From Vespula vulgaris (lineage: Eukaryota; Arthropoda; Insecta; Hymenoptera; Vespidae), in NCBI RefSeq assembly GCF_905475345.1, contig NC_066605.1, positions 3,869,501 through 3,933,500 on the forward strand: 64,000 nt of DNA, in the 5' to 3' direction. Below are positions 1-12,609 of the stretch, one piece after another. The notes under the pieces are model-generated. The model made no database searches. It worked only from the letters and a program-made list of their open reading frames with translations, and had not been told where the DNA came from. The position numbers and the translations under genes are program-made. Position 1 is the stretch's first letter. Every line of letters begins with the position of its first letter.

Positions 1-1567
1 TAGAAAATTATAAAAAAATAAAGTTGCTATACTAATTAATGTTAAATTAAAATTAATATTTAATGAATTTAAGCAGAACTTTGAATTTTATATTTCCAGT
101 AAATTTTCATTAAACCTTAACTTTTTTAAAATTTTAAGTTACAAATAATTATAAGCACGATATCAATAAGTAATATTTTTTATATACATTTAAATAGCAG
201 AATCTTGCGGTATTCAGTTGTACATTTTTGGAAATTATATGTGGTACCTAGCTAAACATTTCGCTTGAAAATCATCGATTCGCGAATGTATTAATAATAA
301 AATATTTCCGTTTTTGATTAATAAATATTTGTCAAATATACTGGTGATGTTATTATATGTTATTATCTTAGATACAATATTTTTGTTGTAGCGATTTCGA
401 CAAAGCATTATTTTAAAGATGATATGCAGCAGCCAATCATGGATCTAAGAATGTCTTATTTTTCCTCATGTATTAATACGTGAAATCTATTTGAGAGATT
501 ATAACTTATCAAAATGTGAAATTTGTAAAACAAATCAAAAGATATGTATGTATTTGTCACGATTATCAGAATATTGATCTTCGAATTATTAAAATTCAGA
601 AAAACTTATGTAATATTTATACAAAATGTAAATGTCAATTAAATCAATACATATATACGGGCTTCTTTGAGTGCTTGAGACACTTTGAGCCATTAGTCTT
701 CGTGATTGGACTATAAAACCAGACTAATAATCGATCTAGGTTTTTTGTTATAAAGAAAGAGCTATCGTTGTAAGCAGCTTATTCGTTTGTTAATTTTTAC
801 AAATGAAGGTTAAGTTTTTAATAGTGAAGAATTCAAAAGTTCTTTATCTCTTGTGATTATTATTATTTTGTTGAGTAAGATCTTACATATTTTATTTTTT
901 TTTTTCTTTATTTCACTATTATACACATTTTTACGAATTTTTTAACCAGAATCACATGTAAAATTTCCATTATTTACATATGTATTATTTAATTTATTTG
1001 TATTATTTAATTTTATTATTTAATTTATTTTTATGATTTTCAAATTATCATTTTTTTATTCAACTGATCAATAAATTGATAATATTTCTAAAAGTTTTTC
1101 TCGTCTTTTCTGATTTATAATAAACGTAGTTTAATAGTTGCTGCATTTTTTGTAACATAAATTTATTATGAAAATTGATTTATTCTTTCATTCTATGTAA
1201 TCATTCGTTATTTGTGTCCTTTATTTATTACTTATTGGTAGGAAGCTCATTAAGGTTATATATATATAAATTTAAATTTTCCGTCAGAGTGAGCGTACCA
1301 CCAAAAATTTAGTTCGTTTAGTAACTACAAAAAATTGCCATATATTAAAATTTCAATAATGGAAATTTAACGTATATTAATTGAAAAAAAGTAGGATGAA
1401 ATAATAAAAGCATTAATATGAGCGCTGCCTCACAGAGAGAAATGCAAAAAGCATCGGCGTGAACCTGTAATTGTGATTAAGTATGATCATTGACCAATTT
1501 AGTGATTGCTTGAGGCTATTCATCATCCCTGGTTTTATAATGGTTTACGTCATCAAGCGGAACTTTC
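1..1567. other. AT-rich DNA, no gene recognised
   Basis: Very AT-rich sequence with homopolymer runs. The only open frame of note (516-716, plus) encodes a 66-residue low-complexity peptide with no recognisable motif and is probably chance. Nothing else can be supported. Confidence 0.6.
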
Positions 1568-1857
1568 GTCATCAAGCATAATCTTCGACTGATTTTGATG
1601 AATAAGAATTCATTTTAAAGACGAAGCTTTTATTTATTAATCCAATTTCTCGAATTTTTGAAAAAGCTTTATTCTCTTTGAAAAAAATCGTGTTAATGAT
1701 ATTTTAAATGGTATTTTTTTGAGAATAGTTTATTCATAAATTTAAAGCTTTTTCCAAATTCGAAAAATAGGATTAATAGATTAAACCTTCGTCTTTAAAT
1801 TGAGACCTTATTCATCAAAATCGGTTAAGAATTATGCCTGTTCTGCTTAATGGCATA
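1568..1857. repeat. Foldback (palindromic) repeat, about 290 bp
   Basis: The two halves are inverted copies. The left arm begins ATAATCTTCGACTGATTTTG and the right arm, read on the minus strand, carries ATTCTTAACCGATTTTGATG; both then share TTAAAGACGAAG, a (T)CTATTAATCC-type block and an AAAAAGCTTT block near the centre. Arms are about 110 bp and diverged by indels. The right arm, centre and part of the left arm recur inverted at about 51.83-52.02 kb. This looks like a foldback or MITE-type terminal structure belonging to the larger repeat that follows. Confidence 0.7.
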
Positions 1858-3080
1858 AATGCTGTTTTCGACATTTTTCGCGAGAAAAAGGTTTAGTACT
1901 ATGACGTCCCTCGAAATTTGCGTCAAGAAAAACTCGTTCCCTTACTACAGATTTTCATATATACGCTTGAATGGTGTATGTTCGTTCAGTGAAGTAGCGA
2001 TTGCCTGTTCGTGTGTGTGCATAAATAGTTGATGCTTAGATTTTCTGAACATTTCTAAATGCGAAGAAATACGTTTCACGATGCTCGCACCGAAAAGCTA
2101 CAGTAACTCATTCGGTCATTTTAATGAGTTTTGGACAGACGATACAATGGCAAAAATAAGGAAATACGTACAATTGTTCGTGTCAATGGACCGTTTAACA
2201 ATTTCCAAAATATTGTTAAATTTTTGAAAAATGAGTAGTTCCTTTTTTATTTTATAAACTAAAAAGATAATCATTCTACAAGTGATTTGTAGCACACTAG
2301 CAAGCATCTAGATTCGCAATCCAGGAATCGTAGATTCTGGACTAAGTTATTCCGATGCTTTTTTTTTATTGTATTGATGTAAACGAAAATGATGACTCAA
2401 TTTATTCTTTTTTTTTCTTATTTGATAATTTAGTAAGGCGTTACTGTCCAATCTCTTATATTTATTTCTTCCTCTGATGGCTGACATAAATTTCGCGGTG
2501 ATAGAGCACACCAACAGTATAAGTTTGTTTAATGACAAATGCATATAAAGTATATACATACATATTTGTTGGTTATCTTTTTAGAATTAATAATTAATGA
2601 GCATACATATATTATATATTATTTTTAATAAAGATCAAAACGAGTTCGTTTCCATATTATCTATGTGATTTTTCTCTTAACGTTATTTTGTTGTTTTTCT
2701 CTGTAGGAATTCACTTCGTGTTTTATTTGTTTTATTCGTTACTACTATTACTACTACTACTATTATTATAATAATATGTAATATAATAATATAGTAAGCA
2801 GTAATCAGAAGAAGAATATAATTATAGTATATACATCATGACACATATGATGATAGTAATTTATGATAACAAAAGAAGGAAAAATGTATCGTTTTATGTC
2901 ATAGTTTATCACACAAACTCTCAATAAATCGTGTTCTTGATAATTTCGACATATCACTGCCTATCGATAGATATGTTCTATACAAACGACCGATGATGAC
3001 AAATACGAAACATTTCTTTTGTTTTCGTCCGTATTATTTTCTTTGTGTTATTACCTTCGGATCGTTATGCGTTTGTTTTC
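1858..3080 (+). repeat. Dispersed repeat, copy A (inverted copy at 46.4-52.0 kb)
   Basis: This stretch aligns, inverted and with roughly one difference in five bases, to 51,549-51,840 followed by 46,395-47,328; in the other copy the two pieces are separated by a jockey LINE. Read on the minus strand, part of it (2,347-2,559) gives a peptide containing RNKYKRLDSNALL. The second copy reads GNKYKRLDSNVLL in the same frame, and another conserved piece is RRN(T/A)FHDA. I do not recognise this protein, and the resemblance could be nucleotide-level only. Copy B lies directly upstream of a Mutator-like transposase, so the repeat may be the 5' part or arm of such an element. That is inference. Confidence 0.65.
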
Positions 3081-3123
3081 ATATTGTTTAAATATATATA
3101 AATTATATTTAAGTTCATTTTCA

Positions 3124-3124
3124 C

Positions 3125-3161
<37 letters not shown>
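3124..3161. repeat. (ATT)n microsatellite
   Basis: About twelve perfect ATT triplets followed by imperfect units. It creates a chance poly-leucine frame (3,019-3,213) that is not a gene. Confidence 0.95.
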
Positions 3162-3162
<1 letters not shown>

Positions 3163-3164
3163 TG

Positions 3165-4078
3165 TATTATATTATTATCATTAGTAGTAATAGTGGTAAT
3201 TGAAGTAGCTTAGAGTGGACTAGTCATACAGGAGAAATACATAAAAAAAACTCTGGGAGTTCTACTTGACAGGTAGTGTGGAAAGTGTTGTGTTTTCGCG
3301 CAAAAAATGTAAGCAACCCTAAGGCGAATATCCCCCAGCCACGTGTTTCATTTACTACACAAACAAATAACGTTCCAAAGTACTCTCTATTATATACTTA
3401 CGTATTTAAAATTTACATATAATTCAATATTGCTGTTGATATCTATTAGTTGTGGAATTTTTTATGTATTTTTCCCATATTCTCTCATTAAAATGTCCTT
3501 CAGAAATCACCTTTACATTACAGCGCCAAAATTATGGGAATCTAACTTAATTTGTATTAAAATAATATAATATATAAATATTCACTAATTATTTTTAAGA
3601 AAACATTCGACAAAATCTTATTTTTGTCACAAATTAATATAGTAGTTCTTATATGTGTCAATTATATTTATTATTTTCAATGCATTTATCATGAAACTAA
3701 TACGTACCGACGTTGTATTTAGCACGGATCACTGTGAAACGCATGGTTACTATTAAAAATGATATACATATGAGGGACTAAAAAGTTTAATTCACAGTCT
3801 ACTAACATTACTCTTCTAATCCATACAAAATCAATTGTTATGTACGTGCAAGAGGGGAAGAGGTTAACCTAACTTATACACTAATACGATGAACACAGCG
3901 TGGATAGCGTTTCCCGCTCATATTCATAGTTCATATTTTGTCCATATCTATCACTGAAGTCTCACACGCTTCGAACGAAAAGCGGTGAATAGCTTTAAAA
4001 TGTAATCTCTAAACATTCTGTGTAAGCTAATTTTTTATAGATTTGATCATAAAAGAATTATCATAAAATAAAAGTATG

Positions 4079-4130
<52 letters not shown>

Positions 4131-5519
4131 AATTATATGTTGCTCTTCTAATCATATATTGTTCTTATTCTTGCGGTGCACAATTAAGATAATCAAAAAA
4201 TTTAGAACAATGCATATAAATTCTGTGATCATATAATATACATACGTTATACGTATCATTAATTATTGAAATAAGAAAAAAATATTTTTTGATATATTTC
4301 CATTTCATGGCAGTTTTTTTGTTGAAAAAACGATGTTCATTTTATATTGATTCTTTTTTCTAGTTTAAGCTGTTTTTGCATTTATTCTATATTGCTTTTA
4401 CTTTAGTAAAATTAATTCTATTTTATTATGTTTTTATACTGAAATATAGCTTATAAATTGTTGTTTCGGAAAATTTTTATCAATTGGCGATACCTTGCTT
4501 TTTCTTTTGCAATGTTTTTTTTATACTTGTAATATTATTTTAGGATTATATTATACAGAAAATGTATAACTGTTTATTGAATAATATAATTATAGTCAAT
4601 ATATTCTATATGATATTGTTAATAAATAGTATGAATAAAATTTAATATTCACTGACTTATTTTAGATACTATATTTTCACTTTAGAAGAAAAAATTGTCA
4701 ACAAAATGTAAGATGATAAGGATTTATATTTTTAAAGTCCATAATATTATTGTCTTTGTTGTCATACTCATAGTAGTACCGGTCTGTTATGTAAATTTAA
4801 TCAGTTCAAATTATATACCCAATGTACAATCTATGAAGCTCAGAGATTCTTTTGTAGGATCATGACTCAAAATAAGATAAAATATACACTCGTAGGAAAT
4901 TTTACAATCACTTTTTTCTTTAACATTATATAAATACATATTGACTTTTAAAAGTTAATTAACATTTGGATAAAAAAAGATTTATAAAATAAGAATAAAG
5001 TAATGCAAAAATCAAGTCATAAAATAACTTATTTTTTAAGATAATCAGAAGCCATCATGCAAATATGCATTAATACTTTTCGTATAAGTGCCAATTATCA
5101 AATTATCTTTATTCTACATAATATGGATTAAATTAAGTATTAAAGCATTTAAACCAATTCTTTAAATAAATAAAGCTAATTGGAAATATCTTTTTTAGTA
5201 ATGTTGGTTACCACCTCTGTACAGTACACTTTAGAATTGTTCAATTATTTTATTTTCAAACAATTGTTTTGGTTTTATTATAAAAAATTTTTATTAAGAA
5301 AAATTTTTATTTTTATTAAGAAAAAAGTTTCATTAATAAAATGTTCGTAAAGAGATAGAATAACAATTATAATAATGTAAAAACTATATATTTTATCTTG
5401 ATATTTTACTTTATTGTTGCTATTATTATCTCTTTTACCAAAAATATTTTTAATTTCTATTTTCTGCAATCCTAGACAAGCAAAATTCACGCAAAAGAAA
5501 ACGAAATACATACATACGA

Positions 5520-5520
<1 letters not shown>
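3165..5520. other. AT-rich DNA with (TA)n at 4,083-4,128, no gene recognised
   Basis: No element or protein similarity could be recognised. It contains a perfect TA microsatellite at 4,083-4,128. A weak resemblance around 3,590-3,670 to 46,850-46,920 (ttcactaattatt followed by gcatttatcat) may be a scrap of the dispersed repeat but is too short to call. Confidence 0.55.

Positions 5521-5521
<1 letters not shown>

Positions 5522-5573
<52 letters not shown>
5522..5573. repeat. (TA)n microsatellite
   Basis: Uninterrupted TA dinucleotides over about 52 bp. Confidence 0.95.
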
Positions 5574-5575
<2 letters not shown>

Positions 5576-5799
5576 ATATGTATTAGTATTACTGCATATT
5601 CATTATTTCCTATAGTAATATAATTAATATTACATAATATTCTTTATATATGTTTTTCATTTTTTTAAACTTCTAAAATAGCGTATATTTCATTTTTTTC
5701 ATAATCAACTCTAATATCCTTTCATGTTACAAGTATTGTTACAAGTGTGATAAAGAATATATATTACATTACATAATAGTGCAACAAACCCATGTTTTG

Positions 5800-7000
5800 A
5801 CATTTTGAGATTTTATTAGTAATGAAAAATAGATAAATAAAAATATTCTAGTAACCTAGTAAGTAATTTAAATAGTTTTTTGTTTTGGAAAGATTTGAAA
5901 TCTCACTTTTTTTTAATAATGCACAAAATCAATTAAATTTTGTGAAAGTTCATGTGTTGATTAAATTTTCCTTGCGAGTTATATAGTGATTCGTGGATCA
6001 CCTGTCTTATCGCTATCGTACATTTTGTAAATATGATAACTCATTTAGTTTATGCTTATTAGATTTATAGAATTCTATTCCTTTTCGCATCTTTGGATAT
6101 TTTAATCGAAAAGAGTTATTACTTGCACGTACTGATCTGTATCTGAATGGCACCATGGACGTTTTGCATTCTATTCTTATACATCGCAGCTGTAGTAATC
6201 CTACAGACTGAAATCAAATCATCTCCATAAAATCACCAGTTAATCCGATATATGAACAAAAGGTTTATCTTCGTTATAATCAACAATAATTTTCTGTTGC
6301 AATTATACGTTCTTTAGTAATAGTGATTGTTTTGATAGATTTTGAATTTTTGATTAAGTATTCTCAATCTATCCACATGTGTAATTCAAAGTAAATCTTC
6401 TAAAACGTAAACAGTCTCATAGGAGCATCGATAATTTTGCTTACATTTTGCAGTCTCAGTATATACTGTTATGCGCGACCACTCGTTTAATGAAAACGAA
6501 ACTTTAATCACAAGGGCAAAAACAACTTATATACACATTCCAGTCTCTTAAAAGAAATTATAGAAATAATTAGAAACGTTCGCAAGACATCCTTTCAGGC
6601 CATGCTCCCTCAGAAGAAAGATGCATCCCATTGTTATCTGCCAATTCACTGACTGTATGAAAACAGCCTTTTAGTTTGAAGCTCACTCTAAACTCTTCTA
6701 GGCTGGCTCATAATAATAATACGAAATGTAAATCTTTGTAATATATATGGTGATGAAACAAAGTCTATAGTTATATATAATCCTTGATAGAAAGTTCTAT
6801 GAATCGTTAAAGCTGCCCATGTGTCGATCAATAGATTATGTGATTGGATATATAACTTCAACTTCCTTAAGAAATTGATACTTATCAAAGTTTGTAACGT
6901 TAATACTGCTTTGATTTGTTCAAGTATAGAATCTATTTGCAGTGATATATACGCAGTTGATATATATGCAATGACGAATTTTTTCATGGAATAACAGAAA
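5800..7000. repeat. Diverged repeat, copy 1 (partner at 37.59-38.55 kb)
   Basis: Colinear with 37,590-38,545. Shared blocks include gatttgaaatctca, gcgataactc-tttagtttatg, ttgcacgt-ct-atct, gattaatcttcgttata-tcaacaat, catcgataa-tttgcttaca and gattatgtga. The paralog lacks the 249-bp LTR found here at 6,467-6,715, so the LTR entered this copy after duplication. The minus-strand frame 6,688-6,987 runs across the LTR edge and is not conserved in the partner, so coding capacity is doubtful. The nature of the repeat is unknown. Confidence 0.6.
6467..6715 (-). mobile_element. Solo gypsy LTR inside the 5.8-7.0 kb repeat
   Basis: Begins tgttatgcgcgaccactcg and ends ggctcataata, matching the LTR family at 18.6 and 20.1 kb (tgttacgtgcaaccacacg ... 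ggctcgtaaca), with shared internal blocks gaaacgttcgcaag, ttgttatctgcca and the ctctaaactcttctagg end. No internal region flanks it. The homologous region at 38.3 kb reads straight through this point, so it is an insertion. No clean target duplication is visible. Confidence 0.75.
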
Positions 7001-8965
7001 TCTTATTTTGTTTAGCAAAAGAATGTTTTTATTAATTAAAATATACATCATTAGTTTTAATATATTCTCTCCAACAGATTTTTAAAACATAAATGTCAGT
7101 TCTACAAGTCCTCATTTTCAAAATTAATAAATTCTGTTATAGAATATTTTTAATGTCGTTTTCATGTTTAAATTGTTTATTTCTTTAAAGATTATCTAAA
7201 TGTGTAAAAAGATGTTAATCTGTCAGAGATAAGTCTGATTAATAAACGGTATATTTTATAATTTAATTAATTCAATTTGTTAAGAGCTCTTAATGATGTA
7301 TAACGTAGAGCATTGATGCAGAAAAATTGGCTCATGCTAATTTATGAGTGCTAAATGTAGTTTTCAACTTTTCATGCATTTGATGATATATTTCAGCTGT
7401 TTTATCTTCAATTTGTAAAAATGAATATAATAGCGACTACTCCAATTATATTCCATCAAATTGTTAATATCTTCTGAAAATAAATTAATATATGACTTGA
7501 ATATATGAGTAGTTTTGGAGCATGAGTAGGCAACTGATTTTTAAAAGCGAAGATCTCTTTCGATTATAGATCGATAAAGAGTTCTCTTTTCATCGCCGAT
7601 TACAATGTGATAATTTTTTACTACCTTAAATTTTTCATCGTATTTCTGCATATGACTGAACCACGCCCAAATCCAAAAGTTTTATATCGATCAAAAATCG
7701 AACTCTGGTACTTCGTACGTGGCAATCGAACGCATTTTGTATTAATTGGATTTTCATTTTTTGTTGTAATTCTATATTTTATTATTTCAATGTTATCTAA
7801 TTTGCTCTTAGGAATCTGAACAAAATTAGGATATTCGTATTCTTATAACATTTTGGTATGGATTTGTATATTATACTTATTTGGAATACATTGCAAATCC
7901 TGATTTTCAATGGTTCCTTGAATTTTTGTTAATTTTTTTTTAGATAAAAGTTTTAGAGTTAATTTAAAAATCCATTTTTTACATAATTTTTTTTTAAATT
8001 AATATTCGTGATGAGTAAATAAGCGGAATAATAGGGTGCGAGATAGGGTCCTTTTTGTAAAAACCTTTAAAATTAATTATTTTTTAAACTATGACCCTGA
8101 GTCGGGGCATTTATATCTCATTAGAAAGCTCTGTTCTACTTTATCGTTTTATCAGCATGTTTTCAAATAAAGACTACTGCGTGTTTTAATCATATCAATG
8201 TAAAGAAAATCGATAAAGATTTGCGAGTTTAAATCGGATAAGCATTTGAATCTTGGATTTAGTAAAAATTGAAATAATTTTACGCGTTGCCAATGATATT
8301 ATTCATTCTTGAATATGTTTGCTTTTTGCAAATAAAAATGTATGCTTTCTAATATGAAATATATGATTGTATTTGTATAAAAAAAGTAAACTATTTTATA
8401 TAAAAAAAAGGAATTTTCTATTGCATGAAATCTTTTCAGTAGTCCTCAAAAATTGATACATCTATCTAATGTATTGGTTTTTCGATTTATAGTATCTGAC
8501 TATTCGTAATAATATTTTTGCATATTGATATATAATGAGAGATTTTATTTATTTTATGCGGTATATGTAAAAGTGTGTATCAATGTAAGTGTATACGAAT
8601 TTGGAAAGACGAATGTAGAAAGTATGTAAACATCACGTCACATATGAAAAAGTTCGTATGATATATTTGATTACAACGAGAGGATGAGAGAGTTATTATT
8701 AATTTTTGTTTGATAAAATTGTTGATTATAATTTGATCGATAAATCCAGTGTATATTAAATGACTCTACCAGCATTTAATATTAAATTTATTTCGGCTGT
8801 AATGTCTATGAAGAATTTTGCTACTTCTTGGACGAAGAAATATTCTATGTCTTTCTGGATAATCTATGATTTTCTTTTTTTAATATTTGTCCGATGTATA
8901 ATTGAAACCAATAATTTGTTGAATGTATAAAATTTTCTAATATCATTTAAAAAACATTTAGGAAT
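7001..8965. other. AT-rich DNA, no gene recognised
   Basis: Only short, low-complexity frames (for example 7,607-7,819, plus, 70 residues with a hydrophobic tail). No transposon or gene similarity was recognised. Confidence 0.5.
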
Positions 8966-8970
8966 ATATT

Positions 8971-9219
8971 ATTACGTGCGCCCACACAACTCCGCTTAAA
9001 AACGTGAAGCGAGTTTTAATATTTAATAAGCAACATCTTATGTATAATTAGCAAATTTACAAGTTCTCTTAAGAAAATTATAATTTGTCCGGAAAATTTT
9101 CTTAAGCCGAGTTCCCTTTGAAAGACTTTGAAAACGAAAACTCATCGTTACATGTCCAATTCTTTTGGAACTTAAAAATGTTCTATCAATTCCGAACTCC
9201 TCTAAGCTGATTTTTAACA
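8971..9219 (-). mobile_element. Solo gypsy LTR with exact 5-bp target duplication
   Basis: A diverged member of the LTR family, with ttacgtgcgcccacac at one end and ccgaactcctctaagctg...taaca at the other, 249 bp. It is flanked by ATATT at 8,966-8,970 and again at 9,220-9,224, the 5-bp duplication typical of gypsy integration. The minus-strand frame 9,038-9,220 (start SLEEFGI) is the LTR read backwards, and a cognate frame occurs in the 13.8 kb LTR. It is not a gene. Confidence 0.8.
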
Positions 9220-9576
9220 ATATTAATATTTAACTTGTTACAAATAATGCATTGCATCATTTCCTCAACGTTGTGTAGTTATATTTTTATCTAATAAAAA
9301 TGATTTATATTTTTCTGTTAAAAATTCATATATTCATATTTTCTCATTTCCTTTAGTATAAGTAAATAAATAAATATGGATGTAAGTTTTTATTGTATTC
9401 TTTTAAGATTTACAAGGCTTTCGCCTCTATACAATCTTTGCAAATCTTATAATGTTAGAATATTTACAAATACATCGTTATAAACTACTTATCATCTATA
9501 TCGCGTTTACATTTAATTCCATTCCTTAATTTAATGCCAGGAGTGGGAGAGGGAGAGGGAGAGGGAGAGGGAGAGG

Positions 9577-9626
<50 letters not shown>

Positions 9627-10525
9627 CAGATACTCTTCCACATCCACTTCTTTGATTAACTCATCCATTCATCATTCTCTCCTACGTTCTTTCATTTAGG
9701 TTCACATCCTTCTTGGTATAAATTTTAGTAATATTATTCGATGGATGTATTAAATATTCTTTATTACTTGTTTCATTGATTATAATCAACAAATTTTTCC
9801 GATATGTTTAAAAATTTCACATATGATACCTTGCACTAAATGACGATACTTTTTAGGAAAGAAAATAACTACATATATATGTAGCATAGATCAGAATCTT
9901 AAACTAGGATCCTTTTATATTTTTCTCACAATATTCTGTTTTTTTTTTCCATAATCAAATATCTTTGACTATTCCTTAAGGTCTCTATTGGGACTATATC
10001 CAATCCTTATGATTATAACTCTATATAATATCTGTCACAGTAGTTTATTTTCAAAAGTGCCCGATAAGATTTTGCTTTTCCATCTCATGTATAAAATTTC
10101 TAATTGTTCACAACGATTTTCGATTTATTATCGAATTTATCATCGTTTGTAAAATTGATATTTGCAAGAAAGTTAGACATTGATAAATAACTAATCGGCT
10201 TGAGATTTTATTTGTCCTTAACGTACAAATTGTGTCGTGATAGTAGTTCCTTCTCAATGCAATTTTAGGAAAAAAAAAACTTCTGTTTTATATATTTTAG
10301 GTTTACATATTCTGATTTATATTACATTATCTATTCTTTAATTATAATCCATTTAATTATAACTCAATTACATATTATAATTCTTAATCTAATCTAGGAT
10401 TAGATTTTAAACAAGATATATACTTAATTGCAAACAGAATCATCCTATAAGAAAGAACTAATGAAAAAGGAAAAAAAAAGAAATTGAAAAAGAAAAGTTG
10501 ACCATTGCCAAGGTTAGGAATCTAT
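9220..10525. other. AT-rich DNA with (GGGAGA)n/(GA)n at 9,544-9,620
   Basis: The only structured element is a compound microsatellite: about six GGGAGA units grading into about twenty GA units. No coding similarity was recognised. Confidence 0.7.
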
Positions 10526-10774
10526 TGTAGGTATGACCTATAGGAGTTCGGTGTGAACTCCGATAGATTAGGCCATATCTATATTTAGGCAACAAAGGAT
10601 TAATAGATCAAAACAATGGGATGCGTCCGTCTTCGAAAGGAACTTGGTTTATGAAGATGTGTATTATTATTTTACCGAACTTCTTTAGCTTTGTACATAG
10701 TTGTTTCAGTTAATAAAGTTCTGTTCGTTAAATGCTCGTGTTCATTAAACGAGTGATTGCATGTGCGTATAACA
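10526..10774 (+). mobile_element. Solo gypsy LTR, plus orientation
   Basis: This is the reverse complement of the LTR family seen elsewhere: it starts tgtaggtatgacctatagg and ends cgagtgattgcatgtgcgtataaca, whose complement starts tgttatacgcacatgcaatc. It shares the internal caatgggatgcgtc block with the 6.5 kb copy. Flanks are CTAT and CTAC, a possible 4-bp target duplication with one change. It is the only member of this family found in plus orientation. Confidence 0.75.
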
Positions 10775-11640
10775 CTACGGAGAAAAGGAGAAAATGGCAA
10801 AAAAGTCAATTAGAAAGGATACTTGTTTTCATTCCAAGTAATGCCTTCGTAAAAAATTATAAAGTTAAAATGAGGAAATAAGAGAAGAAAGGGTGGGGAA
10901 CACGAATTCTTTATGCTTTAGAATTCGTGTAAAGCCCTGGTTTATGTTAATTACTGATAAAGTTTATTGCTAGTGATAAACCCTTGATGCTTTATTTTTA
11001 GTACCCTTTAATGATTGTATTTTTATTATACCCAAGAACTCTATCGTCGTATAAAATTTTCCTTACAATATAATAATAAATAGATAATGAGTATTAACAA
11101 TCAATTAATATTAATTAATTATATTTTTATTCCCCTCTAATAAAATCACAACAAAATATTTATTATATTATTTAACTAAAAATTTATTATTGATTTCTAT
11201 AAAAACTTTGGATCAAACTCGATTGAAGCAGGATAAAATACTTATACAATATTTTACAAGATGTTTCATAATACGGGATCCGCTTCAGGAGTAGACAGGA
11301 GTTACGGAAAACAATGAAAAAAGTATAAAAACACGTGTCTTATTTAACCTTGTTTCAAAGTTATAATTACTTTTGTGTTCTAATAATCTGCGATAGCTTC
11401 TATTTTCATAGAAATGATTACCCTCGATTTGTGCTTGTAAAGCAGTGCTCTTTGTCTTGTGAATATTTTTTGGCCTTGTTGATGTCACATATTTTGTCTA
11501 TTAAATATAGTCATTTGTTTAGTCAGTACAATTTCAGTGCTCCTCTTACTAGAAATAGTAATAAAGTAAATAAGAATGAATAATTATTCATATCAAAAAA
11601 TGACAAATAAGTATTTAATATATAGTCTTATATGGTTTCT
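10775..11640. other. No gene recognised
   Basis: Overlapping short frames on both strands at 11,285-11,583 show no motif or paralog in the window. Nothing is supported here. Confidence 0.5.
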
Positions 11641-11647
11641 CTAATAG

Positions 11648-11855
11648 ATGCCAGATAAGAAAATATTTCAGAGATTATATGAACATTTGCAATATACAGG
11701 TTTGTTTAAAAAACAAGTATTAGATAATGGGAGATCTATTAGCGTCAGAAATGTGAATCGAAGAACAAATTTTAGATCACTTTGCAGGAAACGATGGTAT
11801 TAGTTCCTAAAGAATAGCAACAATGATATATACAATACTTCACTTAGATTGAATA
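11648..11855 (+). pseudogene. DUF4817/mariner-like transposase N-terminal fragment
   Basis: Translation gives MPDKKIFQRLYEHLQYTG followed by a K-x-DNGRS-x-SVR stretch and, after a frameshift, EEQILDHFAGNDGIS then RIATM. This is the conserved layout of the N-terminal helix-turn-helix (DUF4817) region and linker of IS630/Tc1/mariner-type transposases common in ants and bees: FxRLYxRLxETGxF, DSGRxxxVRT, then STRxIA. Frameshifts and stops break it, and the catalytic DDE core is not found downstream. It is related in type to the minus-strand transposase at 26.4-27.4 kb but is another family member. The family call is from recognition. Confidence 0.65.
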
Positions 11856-11859
11856 AAAT

Positions 11860-12605
11860 ATTTCCTTTAAATTGGTCTATATAAAAAAGCATTATAATGT
11901 TGGTTCGTTTTGTTATATCGAAAACATGAATAGCATTATATTCTCGCGAAATTTTTGTATAACTAATAATTCGATCTATTGCATTCTAGCTTCGCTCTTA
12001 AGGAAGAGACAGCTGAAAGAATAAAAAGGATTTTTAATAAAAATAAGATAGAAATTTTATTAAAAATATATAATGATGGTCGGAGAGAAAGTATAAGAAT
12101 CAGTTCGAGTAAATACAATTGTTCTTAAAAATTAAAGGAAGAGAAATTGAGAGGAAAAATTAAAGGAAGAAAAATGTAAAAAGCTAATATTGAAGACGAT
12201 TAGGAGGGATTTCGGAAAAATCTGACAGTTGATCGAATGTCTTAAGACAGTTGAATTACGTGGGAAAGTTTTAGAACATGATGTTCTAGAAAAAAATATT
12301 TTATCATTTGGAAAATATCCTTTGGTCTAGATTTTAAGTTATCTATGTATTGGATTCTCAGGGTAGAGGTGTCAGGTTATTGATTTTAAATAGAGCATGA
12401 GATCTTATTTTTATTCCGAGTGTTAAAAAAAATGATCATAAGTATAGGACATTGAGTTTATGCTCTAGAAAATTTACTTATACTGCACTTAAAGTAAAAA
12501 CGAAATTTGGATAAATGAAAATATATAAGAGAATGTTGGATAGTATCACAGTCCTAAGAGCCAAACATAGTAATATTTACACGCTTTTACTGGAAATATT
12601 ATTGT
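11860..12605. other. No gene recognised
   Basis: A plus-strand stretch around 12,000-12,110 is open for about 35 codons (KEETAERIKRIF then IEILLKIYNDGR) and looks protein-like, but I cannot place it. It may be another retroelement scrap. Confidence 0.4.
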
Positions 12606-12609
12606 TTAA

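Noticed and set aside
3019..3213. Poly-leucine frame
   Set aside because: A direct translation of the (ATT)n microsatellite and flanking TTA-rich DNA.
6688..6987. Minus frame of 99 codons as an odorant-receptor-like fragment
   Set aside because: It spans the edge of a solo LTR and the frame is not kept in the paralogous repeat at 38.4 kb.
9038..9220. Frames starting SLEEFG in LTRs at 9.0 and 13.8 kb as a conserved small protein
   Set aside because: They are the LTR ends read on the minus strand; the shared start is the conserved LTR terminus.
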